Shown here in pieces: positions 33,764 to 42,562 of a stretch of DNA of 64,000 bases. A program made the position numbers and the translations under genes. Source of the stretch: Candida dubliniensis CD36 (Eukaryota > Ascomycota > Pichiomycetes > Serinales > Debaryomycetaceae); NCBI RefSeq assembly GCF_000026945.1, contig NC_012864.1:310001-374000 (forward strand), read 5' to 3'. Each line of letters opens with the position of its first letter. Position 1 is the stretch's first letter. The notes beneath the pieces were generated by a model. It ran no database searches and was not told the origin of the DNA. It worked only from the letters and a program-made list of their open reading frames with translations.

Positions 33764-35248
33764 TTACATGATAATACATTTCTCACCGGTATTAGCATTC
33801 TTTCTCAATTCATTGTATCTTTCTTTATCCCTCTCTCGTAATTTCTCCTTAACCTCGCGTGGGAAATATTTCTTCATTAATTCCATTGATTCCAAGTCCA
33901 AATTAGAACTATCAGCATACAATATAGCATTTTCTTTTCTACACAAGGGACAGCTTGTTTTATCATCTTGCTTCATTTTGACTAAGCATCGAACGCAAAA
34001 TAAATGTCCACAGGACAAACGAATTGGCTTATACGCTATATTCATACAGATAGGACATGAATAATCATCCAATTGTGGTATCACCTTGATGACCGATTCC
34101 TGAATAATATAACAAATTGATTGGGCCAAAGATGTCCCACTCATGAAAATATGATCGTTGGAAATCAATTTTGGGAAAGTTTTCTGAATTCCCAATGAAG
34201 TTTGTTTATCAAATTTTTTTAAAATCTTTCGTAAAGCTTCATTGTTGATTGTTTGAAATTGTAAAATCTTTAACAAATGATAATTCATTTCCAAAAACTG
34301 ATTAAATGTTTCTAAACTTTGCTTCTTCTTGAATTGAGTCATAATACCTGATTTCTTCAAGTTGGTGACAAATAAATCCAAATTCAGTTTGATTTGTTCA
34401 CTACTTTTCTGTTGAGATGATAAAGCAGTTTCATTATATTTGAAATAAACTTCCGAGTCAAGATACACTTTAAACAATTCTCTCCATTTATATAATTCTG
34501 ACTGCTTTAGCTTTAATTCATTGACATATTTGGCTATTTTTTTAACCTCCTCAATTATCTTTGATTCTTCCAGTTGGGTCAATGAATCCAAACTGGTAAG
34601 TTCATCGTTTAACATATCGAAAAACTTGGAATCGGAATTTAACATGATGAATATTTCGTGCTTTTTATGGTGATCTTCGGGGGATAATAGTGCTTCGTCT
34701 ATATTAGTGTTGGAACTATCAACAACTTTTATAGTTGGTGAAGTAGGAGGAGATGCCATACGTGATGCTGGTGGTGATAATGACCCTTCTCTACTGGTCA
34801 CAATTTGCAAGTCTCCTCCATCATCTTCTTTCAATTCAATAATCTTATCTTCCTCGTATTCAGTATCAGTATCATTCAATAAGGCTTCGATTTTCAGTTT
34901 CAACTCCTTTCCTAACTCTACTATGTGATCCTTGGTGTAATCTTCAGTGGAATAATCCAATGTAATCTTTAGCATTGGCTTTATGTTATGAGCATCTGTA
35001 GAGGTCTTGCTTAATATGTATTCTGCAATAATAGGATTGTTGGGATTAGTTTCTTGTTCATTTACTTCCACCACTTTGTCATTTAACAATATTTTCAAAG
35101 TGTTTTTCTGTAGTCCTAAAAATTCTAATTCATTTACAACCTTATTGATACATTTCTTCAATGCTTTATACTGAATGGCTGCCTCGACCCATTCTTGTGG
35201 AATCTCATCCTCCTCTAAGGTTCGCTCTAATGTCTTAGCAAACTTCAT
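33764..35248 (-). CDS. SPX-RING E3 ubiquitin ligase with C-terminal CaaX box
   Basis: 494 aa. An N-terminal SPX domain (MKFAKTLERTLEEDEIPQEW, then AIQYKALKKCINKVV) senses inositol (pyro)phosphates in this family. The SPX helices continue after an acidic, Ser/Pro-rich insertion (about 130-190). A C3HC4 RING finger lies at 398-436 (CPIC ... CGHLFCVRC ... CPLC) and should recruit an E2. The last four residues are CIIM, a farnesylation-type CaaX motif; the codons TGT-ATT-ATC-ATG before TAA were read directly. Relatives are N. crassa RING-14 and fission-yeast Pqr1, which restrains phosphate uptake by promoting turnover of phosphate transporters. A similar role here is inference. Convergent with the membrane protein gene. 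Confidence 0.85.
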   Translation of the reverse strand: MKFAKTLERTLEEDEIPQEWVEAAIQYKALKKCINKVVNELEFLGLQKNTLKILLNDKVVEVNEQETNPNNPIIAEYILSKTSTDAHNIKPMLKITLDYSTEDYTKDHIVELGKELKLKIEALLNDTDTEYEEDKIIELKEDDGGDLQIVTSREGSLSPPASRMASPPTSPTIKVVDSSNTNIDEALLSPEDHHKKHEIFIMLNSDSKFFDMLNDELTSLDSLTQLEESKIIEEVKKIAKYVNELKLKQSELYKWRELFKVYLDSEVYFKYNETALSSQQKSSEQIKLNLDLFVTNLKKSGIMTQFKKKQSLETFNQFLEMNYHLLKILQFQTINNEALRKILKKFDKQTSLGIQKTFPKLISNDHIFMSGTSLAQSICYIIQESVIKVIPQLDDYSCPICMNIAYKPIRLSCGHLFCVRCLVKMKQDDKTSCPLCRKENAILYADSSNLDLESMELMKKYFPREVKEKLRERDKERYNELRKNANTGEKCIIM

Positions 35249-35861
35249 TTTGGAGTCCTATGTCTCAAATCATAACCTACCAACTGATCTTGGCAAAGGA
35301 ATAATAGTCTGCTCGAATGCCAATACTTTTGAATCAACTAATGGAATACAAATAACTGGGTGGCAAATTGACAAAAATAGAGAAGACTATTTTTACAGGT
35401 GGGTTTAGTTATGCTGTTATTCTTTTATTTTTTTTTTTTTTTTTTCTTAGAAGGGATGGGGATGGCTTTATTATAATCAATACAGCCCTTCGTTTCCATT
35501 TCTTGAGTCTATTTTTTTTTTTTTTTCGTAGATAGATTCAAAAAGAAATTTTTTAACCTTTTCGGAACTAACCTAGAACTGTGCCCAACAAACATTTACA
35601 GTATTAGGTGTTTGAATTAATTCCATTGTTGAGGCGATTCCTACAGATTCCATGCAATATGATACCAAAAAAAAAAAAAAAAAAAGCCATCATCGAATAA
35701 CACGTGGTATAAACCCCATACCTACCTACCTACCCACTCATCAAAAAAAGAATCAACAATGAAAAACCATACAATAACTAATACTAGACTTTGACCGATA
35801 TCTTTGTTCACATCTACATCCGCCACAAATTATATAAAGTTGAAAAGCAAAAAAAAATAAA
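35249..35861. other. Intergenic region upstream of SPX-RING gene
   Basis: 613 bp, promoter of the minus-strand SPX-RING gene on the left and 3' flank of the tRNA-Glu pair on the right. Contains two T-runs and an A19 run (about 35667-35685). CACGTG is present once at 35701-35706, a possible Pho4/Cbf1-type site about 450 bp upstream of the SPX-RING start. Confidence 0.5.
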
Positions 35862-35957
35862 CTCCAATACGGGGAATCGAACCCCGGTCTGCTCGGAACT
35901 CTAAGCTCTTTTAAAGAATTTGAAAGCGAACCGTGATAGCCACTACACTATATCGGA
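35862..35957 (-). tRNA. tRNA-Glu(UUC) with 24-nt intron
   Basis: 96 nt on the minus strand; mature length 72. Acceptor TCCGATA/TATTGGA with discriminator G, D-arm GTGTAGTGGC, anticodon stem GTTCG/CGAGC, loop CTTTCA-C (anticodon TTC), T-arm CCGGG-type with GGTTCGATTCC. The intron sits at the canonical position after base 37. A T-run terminator follows. It lies 13 bp from a second tRNA-Glu in the same orientation. Confidence 0.88.
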
Positions 35958-35970
35958 TTAAAGAAAACAA

Positions 35971-36064
35971 CTCCAATGCGGGGAATCGAACCCCGGTTTG
36001 CTCGGCGCTCTGTTCCTAAGAAAGAAATGAAAGCGAACCGTGATAGCCACTACACTACATCGGA
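35971..36064 (-). tRNA. tRNA-Glu(UUC) with a different 22-nt intron
   Basis: 94 nt on the minus strand; mature length 72 and same anticodon and stems as its neighbour. The acceptor stem differs by a compensated pair (G7-C66 here, A7-T66 in the neighbour), and one base of the variable loop differs. Intron inserted after position 37, with a sequence unrelated to the neighbour's. Four T follow on its strand. Confidence 0.88.
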
Positions 36065-36272
36065 AAATTGTTGATAAAAAATCAACCAAAAAAATAAAAC
36101 CAGATATATATATATATATAATTAATCTCTTGTGAGCTTAGTTTTTCCAATTAAGAAAGTCCATCAAATCAACGAAAAAGAAAAAAAAAAAAAAAAAAAA
36201 AAAAGAACGAGAAAATTATGAGGGGATCTTGGTACAAATACTTCTTTCAACAACTCGTCAAACACCAATAAT

Positions 36273-37694
36273 ATGACTCAAGATATATCGGAGAAAATTG
36301 AAGTGATATCGATAAATGATTCACAACCAGAGGACCCAAGTCCAGTAGTTCCACATGAACGTCAAGTTGTTGATTGTGTAATTGAAATTTGGAAAGAAGA
36401 TCCAGCAACAGAGTCATTGGGAATGAGCAAATTGCATGCGTTAGTCAAACAAAAACATCCTAACTGGTCGGTTTCGGAAAAACGTGTCAGAGCTTTGTTG
36501 AAACAATTTGGATTGGCTTTCAATAATCAAGAACAATTTACATATGCCAAAGAGATTACATCTGTCATGACTCCTGATATTGAGTTACCTGCAAATGTTC
36601 ATATTATCATGACCTCAAAGCGTGGGAAAGGTTTATATGCTAAAAGAGATATTGCAAAAGGCGATTTGATTTGGTCTGAAGAGCCACTTTTTTTCATCCC
36701 TCCTTTGGCAAATGTGAATTTAATGAAAACTGCTTCAGCTTGTACTTACTGTGGGAAATTATTGAAACGACCTGAATCTGCTACTGTTTTAAAAGGTTTG
36801 GATTGTAATGTTTGTTCTGAAGTATGGTGCTCTATTAAATGTAAACAATTAGACGGTAATTTGCATTCTTTATTAAAGCATAATCTATATAATCCAGGCA
36901 CTAAAAAACACAAGCTCATTGACGCCGAAGCATTTTTAGAATTGCAAGATTATTGTTTGGAAGAACAATGGAATGCCCTTTATGCAATTACATTGATCTA
37001 CGCCAACTGTGTCACTGACAAACTGGGTGTTAAGCAAAAACAATTCAATGCTATGGCTAGAGTCTCACAAGATGTTCGATACAAGGCATTAAATTCTTCT
37101 GCTGGTACGTTTGACAGTTTAAATGGTGGTGCTTTGTTTGTGCAAGAACAACAGGAGCATTTATGGAAAATAGGGTATGAGAAATTCCTTAGAGTATTCC
37201 CCAAAAAACCAGTTGAATACCGTGAATTTTTATTTATGATGGGTACATATAACATCAACAATTTAGACTCGAATGTGTTTTTGACCCAATCTCATTTAAA
37301 TCACAATTGTGCCCCCACTACTTCAGTGGAAACGGAACTCGACCGTACTGCTGGGTTGAAAGTTTTTGCAGCTAAAGATATCAAAAGCGGTGAGGAATTG
37401 ACCACCACCTATGTCAACCCTAGCCATACAGTTCATCAAAGACAGAGAGAGTTGCGTGTTAATTGGGGGTTTATTTGTGCTTGTGGTAAATGTAAAGACG
37501 ATTTGAAACAAAATGAACGTCGTAAATCCTCCCACAATCAACAACAAAATGCAAGTAATATCAGAAACATGTTGAAAGAAGCAAAAGATGCAGTAGGCGA
37601 AGAAGGGATTGAATTGGAAATACCGACTGAGTTTAATGGAGAAAGAAGAAAATCAGTTAGATTTGATGAAAAAGTAGTCGCAGTAAAGGAATAA
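36273..37694 (+). CDS. SET5: SET-domain protein lysine methyltransferase Set5
   Basis: 473 aa. SMYD-like architecture: N-terminal helical region (about 20-90), SET-N segment [20 protein letters not shown], an embedded zinc-binding MYND-like segment (CTYCGKLL ... [13 protein letters not shown]), SET-C core [17 protein letters not shown] and the post-SET Cys set [11 protein letters not shown]. In S. cerevisiae Set5 methylates histone H4 N-terminal lysines and represses transcription with Set1. The S. cerevisiae protein is somewhat longer (526 aa). The start is the first ATG after a poly-A tract; another ATG lies 55 bp upstream out of frame. Confidence 0.88.
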   Translation: MTQDISEKIEVISINDSQPEDPSPVVPHERQVVDCVIEIWKEDPATESLGMSKLHALVKQKHPNWSVSEKRVRALLKQFGLAFNNQEQFTYAKEITSVMTPDIELPANVHIIMTSKRGKGLYAKRDIAKGDLIWSEEPLFFIPPLANVNLMKTASACTYCGKLLKRPESATVLKGLDCNVCSEVWCSIKCKQLDGNLHSLLKHNLYNPGTKKHKLIDAEAFLELQDYCLEEQWNALYAITLIYANCVTDKLGVKQKQFNAMARVSQDVRYKALNSSAGTFDSLNGGALFVQEQQEHLWKIGYEKFLRVFPKKPVEYREFLFMMGTYNINNLDSNVFLTQSHLNHNCAPTTSVETELDRTAGLKVFAAKDIKSGEELTTTYVNPSHTVHQRQRELRVNWGFICACGKCKDDLKQNERRKSSHNQQQNASNIRNMLKEAKDAVGEEGIELEIPTEFNGERRKSVRFDEKVVAVKE

Positions 37695-38029
37695 GAAGGA
37701 AGATTTAGATGATTAACATGATATTGTCTTATTATTATAACCTGCAATCTCTAACGTATAGATCGAAATGATAAAACTATTTAGAGTACATAATAACATA
37801 TACAAGCAAAACAAGTATCTTTTATTGAAAAAAAAAAAAAAAAAAAAGAAAAAAAAAATGCGACAACGGAAAGGTTGTTGAAAATTTTTCGTTGATACTT
37901 ATAACGTAGAAGAAAACAAAAAAAAACAAAAAACAATACACTCTACCAAGTTCCGTGAACAAGCATTCAACTAAGACGAAGAAATACGGGACAACAAAAA
38001 TAAAAGAGACAAAAAAAAAACCCAGAACA
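37695..38029. other. Intergenic, SET5 / HAP5
   Basis: 335 bp with an A-rich run (37829-37858). The in-frame extension from 37955 starts at a non-optimal codon context and adds only basic residues, so the HAP5 start is placed at 38030. No separate gene seen. Confidence 0.5.
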
Positions 38030-39070
38030 ATGAACGAAGACCCACAGTCTGAAATTATGGAAAGATACAATGAGTCAGCTTATTTGAGAGAAGATCAGCT
38101 TTCACAGTTTGACCAGAATAATATTGTGGTTAAGGAAGAACAAACACACATACAAGACCACCATCCGTCAGAACTGGGATCACATCCTGATGAATTGCAA
38201 GATCAAGGTATACATACTGTCATAGATGAACACGAAGACCAAGTGAGTACTCAAAATATAGTGGATGAAGAAGAGTTACTAGCAGCACAAGCAGCAGCAG
38301 AGGCAGCAGCAGCAGCCCAACAACAACAACCTGGCGACGTTTTCAACAATGTTGCTCAAGGGTTATCAGGGAAACATCGAGATATGATGATGCAATATTG
38401 GCAAGAGACTATAAATTCAATAGAGCACGATGAACACGATTTCAAAAACCATCAGTTACCCTTAGCGAGAATAAAAAAAGTAATGAAGACCGACGAAGAT
38501 GTGCGAATGATCAGTGCTGAAGCTCCGATATTATTTGCCAAAGGTTGCGACGTGTTTATCACTGAATTGACAATGAGAGCATGGATACACGCAGAAGAAA
38601 ACAAAAGAAGGACATTACAGAAATCAGATATCGCAGCTGCTTTGACCAAGAGTGATATGTTTGATTTTCTAATTGACGTTGTTCCAAGAGAAGAGGAGAA
38701 ACCCAAAAAATCCAATAATAGTCTGTCGAGGTCGGACACTTATGTAAATACTCAACAATCCCCACAGATACCAGAAGTAGAGGAAGAGGTCCCCAACATG
38801 CTTACACAAGATGTCAAGAATTCGCATCTGGATGCATTGCAACAACAAATATTACAAGATCAATTATTACAGCAACAGCTACAACAGGAAGTTCAACAGC
38901 AGTTGCAACAGGAAGTCCAACGTCAATTACAGGAGGACGTATCACCATCAGGTCCTCAACAAGGTTCACAACAAGAAGAAGATATTACAAATGGGGTAGA
39001 TAATTCAAACGGTCATAATGATGAAACTACTACTTATCAGAATTTTAACGGTTATCAAAACAATTATTAG
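38030..39070 (+). CDS. HAP5: CCAAT-binding factor subunit Hap5
   Basis: Histone-fold subunit (NF-YC) of the Hap2/3/5 complex that binds CCAAT and, with Hap43 in Candida, controls iron and respiration genes. 346 aa from ATG 38030 (MNEDPQSEIMERYN). An Ala/Gln-rich stretch precedes the conserved helix MMMQYWQETINSIE (fungal partner-recruitment region), then LPLARIKKVMKTDEDVRMIS, the AEAPILFAKGCDVFITELTMRAW-type histone fold and KRRTLQKSDIAAAL. The C-terminal third is Gln-rich. An upstream in-frame ATG at 37955 would add 25 basic residues and is less likely. Confidence 0.92.
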   Translation: MNEDPQSEIMERYNESAYLREDQLSQFDQNNIVVKEEQTHIQDHHPSELGSHPDELQDQGIHTVIDEHEDQVSTQNIVDEEELLAAQAAAEAAAAAQQQQPGDVFNNVAQGLSGKHRDMMMQYWQETINSIEHDEHDFKNHQLPLARIKKVMKTDEDVRMISAEAPILFAKGCDVFITELTMRAWIHAEENKRRTLQKSDIAAALTKSDMFDFLIDVVPREEEKPKKSNNSLSRSDTYVNTQQSPQIPEVEEEVPNMLTQDVKNSHLDALQQQILQDQLLQQQLQQEVQQQLQQEVQRQLQEDVSPSGPQQGSQQEEDITNGVDNSNGHNDETTTYQNFNGYQNNY

Positions 39071-39837
39071 AGGTTTATTTTGTTTTATTTTATTTTATGT
39101 TTATGTTTTTTTTTTTATTCTTTATTCTTTGATTCTTAAAATAATGTTTGATTTTTGTAATATTAGTTTGTTCCTAGAGTTTTTTTTTTTTTTCAATTTA
39201 CATGTACTATAAGTTCTTATTTGTAAAATTAGGTCTAGTATTTCTCTTAATTGGATTTGTTGGTGTTATCGGATCCATTCGGATATTAGTGGAAGAATAT
39301 ATAAGAAGTGGGGCGACAATCGTGTCCCACGCAAAATCTCTAGCAAAGGGAAATGGACTGGGGGGGGAGAAAAGGAGGAGAGGTAATTACTTAATCAATT
39401 TCATCTTTGAGCCACATTAGCAAGTATTCGTGGGGAATGGAAATTCTTGTAACCATTCTTTATTGGTTCAATTTATGCTTCCTTTGTTTATGCTAAATCA
39501 GTCAGTATTTGTAAGAATTGATAAATAACTGTTGATTTTTCTTTATCTTTTACTTCTACTTTTATTTTTTATTTTTTTTTCACTACTGCCAATACTATTG
39601 TTTCAAACAGTATTTTTTGATTTGTCTCCTGTTTTGTTTTGTGGGTTCTATTCATTTTTTTTTTTTTTTTTTTCCCACTTATACAGTCAAGTTTGCTCTC
39701 GTTTTTTCCACCCACCCCCCCTTCCCCCACCTCAGTTATATCCCCAAGCAATTATAACATTCCAGGTAGTTTTATTTATAATCCCACAAAAAAATAATAA
39801 AATTTGCCTTTCCAAAATTGTTCTTTTTTTTATACTG
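39071..39837. other. Intergenic, HAP5 / TFS1
   Basis: 767 bp. It holds TTTTA repeats after HAP5, C-rich patches (39708-39730) and, at 39202-39420, a 72-codon ATG-started frame with a hydrophobic segment that is not obviously low-complexity. I do not claim it as a gene. The last 346 nt before 39838 have no ATG. Confidence 0.5.
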
Positions 39838-40620
39838 ATGTTTAATAGATCAATTTGCATATCTAGAAGCCCACTATTACGATCTAGGACTATACTATCA
39901 AGAACTTTTGTTACTAATACAACACATAGATTATCTTACAGGCTCAAACAACGCAACCCTTCTACAATTTTCAAGCAATCAGCAATGACTTTAATTACCA
40001 TTTCTCAATCTTTGGACGAAGCTTACACCAAGCACAAAGTTATCCCTGAAGTTGTTGATCAATTTGATACTCAAGGTTTGTTATCAATTGAATACGGCCC
40101 AACTGAATTGGTCACTTTGGGTAACACTCTTTCGGTTGAAGGTACACAAGACGTTCCAAAAATTCAATTGACTCTTAACTCACCAACTCAAGATGGTAAG
40201 ATTGAATCAATTAGTGAAAATGACAAGTTTATCCTTGTTATGACTGACCCAGATGCTCCTTCAAACAGTGATCATAAATGGTCAGAATACTTGCACTGGT
40301 TAGTAACAGATTTGAAATTGCCACACACCAAGAATGAAGATGGCGAACCCGAGATCAGTCATTTTATTGACGTCAAAGAAGGAAGAGAATTGGTTCCATA
40401 TATGGGTCCAGGCCCACCACCAAAGACTGGAAAACATCGTTACGTATTCTTATTGTATAAACAAGATCCAAATGTTGGTGAATTGACTGCTCCAAAAGAT
40501 AGACCAAACTGGGGTACTGGTGTACCAAGCAGTGGTGTCAAAGATTGGATTGAAAAGAATGCACCAAATTCAAAATTATTAAGTGTCAACTTCTTCTTTG
40601 CTCAAAATGAAGACAATTAA
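39838..40620 (+). CDS. TFS1: PEBP-family carboxypeptidase Y inhibitor Tfs1, with alternative mitochondrial-type N-terminus
   Basis: Phosphatidylethanolamine-binding fold; S. cerevisiae Tfs1 inhibits carboxypeptidase Y and the Ras-GAP Ira2. Signature blocks: LVMTDPDAPSNSDHKWSEYLHW, GPGPPPKTGKHRYVFLLYKQ and the NF FFAQN-type end. The usual start gives 211 aa from ATG 39985 (MTLITISQ), near the 219 aa of yeast Tfs1. The first ATG, 39838, is in frame and adds 49 residues with eight Arg, two Lys and no acid (MFNRSICISRSPLLRSRTI...), a classical mitochondrial presequence. The upstream ATG has C at -3 while 39985 has G, so leaky scanning could yield both forms. Confidence 0.88.
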   Translation: MFNRSICISRSPLLRSRTILSRTFVTNTTHRLSYRLKQRNPSTIFKQSAMTLITISQSLDEAYTKHKVIPEVVDQFDTQGLLSIEYGPTELVTLGNTLSVEGTQDVPKIQLTLNSPTQDGKIESISENDKFILVMTDPDAPSNSDHKWSEYLHWLVTDLKLPHTKNEDGEPEISHFIDVKEGRELVPYMGPGPPPKTGKHRYVFLLYKQDPNVGELTAPKDRPNWGTGVPSSGVKDWIEKNAPNSKLLSVNFFFAQNEDN

Positions 40621-40680
40621 AACAAATGTATATATATTATGTGTATATTTTTTTTTTTTTTGAATAAACAAGAAAACTCT

Positions 40681-41127
40681 TTATATATCTTTAGCTGAAC
40701 GACTATAATCTTTTGGACTCATTACTAAACCTTTACCTTTTCTTGCTCCTCGGTATATTGTCTCTATAATATCAATCATCTCTTGTTTATCATAAATCAT
40801 AAAGTTCAACTTGTTGTTATTCCCCGTACCAAAATCACACATCATATGTTTATTTCGATAAAAAAACATTATTGTAAATGGTTCTAGTGGATTTTGATCT
40901 AATTCATACATTTGATTGAAATCAGGAACTTTGTCTAAATTAACTAAATATACAACAGCAAAATTTTTGATTTTTTCGGATATGGAAAATAGAATTTCAT
41001 CCATTAACATGCACTGAGTTTCTTCTTCACGACCAAATCTTATAACAACTACTCTATCATCTTCAGAAAGAATCGCTTGGTCAACGTGCCATGCTGTCTT
41101 TAAATGTGGGAGAAATACTGAGCCCAT
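40681..41127 (-). CDS. DIB1: U5 snRNP / tri-snRNP protein Dib1 (Dim1)
   Basis: 148 aa thioredoxin-fold spliceosomal protein without redox cysteines. The residues LPHLKTAWHVDQAIL, VVIRFGREEETQCMLMDEIL, FTIMFFYRNKHMMCDFGTGN and GARKGKGLVMSPKDY match yeast Dib1 and human DIM1 nearly throughout. Dib1 sits in the U4/U6.U5 tri-snRNP near the 5' splice site and leaves on activation. Slightly longer than yeast (143 aa) at an NPLEP insertion. Convergent with TFS1 (60 bp) and divergent from the thioredoxin gene. Confidence 0.95.
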   Translation of the reverse strand: MGSVFLPHLKTAWHVDQAILSEDDRVVVIRFGREEETQCMLMDEILFSISEKIKNFAVVYLVNLDKVPDFNQMYELDQNPLEPFTIMFFYRNKHMMCDFGTGNNNKLNFMIYDKQEMIDIIETIYRGARKGKGLVMSPKDYSRSAKDI

Positions 41128-41803
41128 GTATTTTATTTTTTTTTTAATTAAGGGGATAGCAGAAAAAGGGGGAAGAAGAAGGAGAAGGAGAAGGAGAAGG
41201 AGAAGGAGAAGGAGAAGGAGAATGGGGTAGGGGATAGTAAATATGTATGTAGAAAAAGAAGGGATGGAGGGATAGGAGGTTTAGGACGGAGATGTTAAAC
41301 ACAGCTTTGATTTTTTTTTTTTTTTTTTCAAGTGTTTATTTTTTTCTTTCACTCACACCAACTCATCAAGCTAATGATCATTGTATCACAGAAGCTCACA
41401 GTAACTCTTCATAGGTTATAATATATGTCATTTGATGGAGAATTTGCATAGAAATAACTTGATGAGAATAAGAACCATTTAGTATAAGTCTACAAATTCC
41501 TGTAGCTTGTGATTGTTATTATTGAAATAATGGCCATCAAAAAAGAAATACCATTTTACACTTTTTCACCACACTATCCCCGTTGCTGTTAACCCTGCAT
41601 TATTTGACTTTTACATTTGCTCAACAATGCTATAATTAGCACTTGTAGTTCTAGAAGTATAACTAGCAACAGTCAGTGGGTGAGATCCTTCGATGGCTTT
41701 GACTTTAGTCAGCATGAATATACTTCTAAGGGATGTGGAGCATAAATAGAATGATATAAAAAGACCAACAGAATCATTTCATTATTTTGATATACCTTTC
41801 TTG

Positions 41804-41846
<43 letters not shown>

Positions 41847-41882
41847 TCACTATTACTAATAATTCTTAATTCATTTTCAAAA
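41128..41882. promoter_or_regulatory. Divergent promoter, DIB1 / thioredoxin-like gene
   Basis: 755 bp with a (GGAGAA)x7 purine array at 41181-41222 next to the DIB1 start and a (TTTC)n tract at about 41807-41850 just upstream of the thioredoxin start. The unique part between 41380 and 41750 is the likely promoter core. No gene seen. Confidence 0.5.
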
Positions 41883-42239
41883 ATGTTGCAAAATATTGAA
41901 ACCAAACAACAATTTTCTTCTGCTTTACAAAACAAGGATGATATGATTGTTCTTGATTTTTTCGATGAATGTTCACATTGTAGTGACTTGAATGATAAAT
42001 TGGATGAATTCTCCAATATGTATGGAGCTCAAAATATCCGATTTTATAAAGTAAACATTGAAGAAGATAGAGAATTGGCTGAAGATTATAAGGTATCTTC
42101 CATTCCTACCACTTTATTTTTCAAAAAGGGCAAAGTTTTTGATAAAGTTGTTGGTCCAGAACCAAATGAAATCAAGAAAGTTCTTGACAAGAATTTATTG
42201 GGCTGGTCAGGTCGTCCACTGCATTCAACTAAAACATGA
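41883..42239 (+). CDS. Thioredoxin-like protein with CSHC active site
   Basis: 118 aa. Thioredoxin fold with the cis-proline loop VSSIPTTLFFKKGK and typical spacing (active-site cysteines at 30 and 33), but the motif is CSHC instead of CGPC and the preceding tryptophan of classical thioredoxins is absent (DFFDECSHC). The His in the third position is typical of more oxidising disulfide enzymes (DsbA has CPHC, PDI CGHC). No signal peptide from this start; the upstream T-rich in-frame extension is the (TTTC)n repeat. C. albicans annotates a thioredoxin at this place as I recall; reductase dependence is untested. Confidence 0.8.
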   Translation: MLQNIETKQQFSSALQNKDDMIVLDFFDECSHCSDLNDKLDEFSNMYGAQNIRFYKVNIEEDRELAEDYKVSSIPTTLFFKKGKVFDKVVGPEPNEIKKVLDKNLLGWSGRPLHSTKT

Positions 42240-42562
42240 ATTGGATGGAAGAAAAGATTTTGCAGAAGAGCTGTCACAAGGGGGTGGGGGGGAGAGGGGT
42301 TGAATATTTGCTTTCTAACTCGGTAGCTATTGTATAGTGCTTATTCTCTCTTTTTTTTTTATATATATTTATATGTGTGTTGTATTTCTCTAATGTATAT
42401 TTCTTTCAATTTATGATATCGTTCTCAGTTTTTGCGTTCTGAGATTTCTCCAGTTTTTTTTTTTTTGGAAGGAGAGGTCGAAATAGAAAAAGGAAGAAAA
42501 TTTTTTTTTTTTTTTTCCCTTTATCAAACTCGTCAGTTCAGATCAAACCAACTGTTCCAACA
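42240..42562. other. Intergenic, thioredoxin-like gene / URA4
   Basis: 323 bp with G-rich stretch after the stop (42280-42300) and T-runs before URA4. No gene or recognised site. Confidence 0.5.

Noticed and set aside
37955..38029. N-terminal extension of HAP5 from the first in-frame ATG
   Set aside because: The added 25 residues are Lys/Thr-rich and derive from an A-rich leader; the start at 38030 gives the acidic N-terminus usual for the protein.
41787..41882. Signal peptide on the thioredoxin-like protein
   Set aside because: The hydrophobic extension (Phe/Leu repeats) is the in-frame reading of a (TTTC)n microsatellite and begins at a non-ATG codon.
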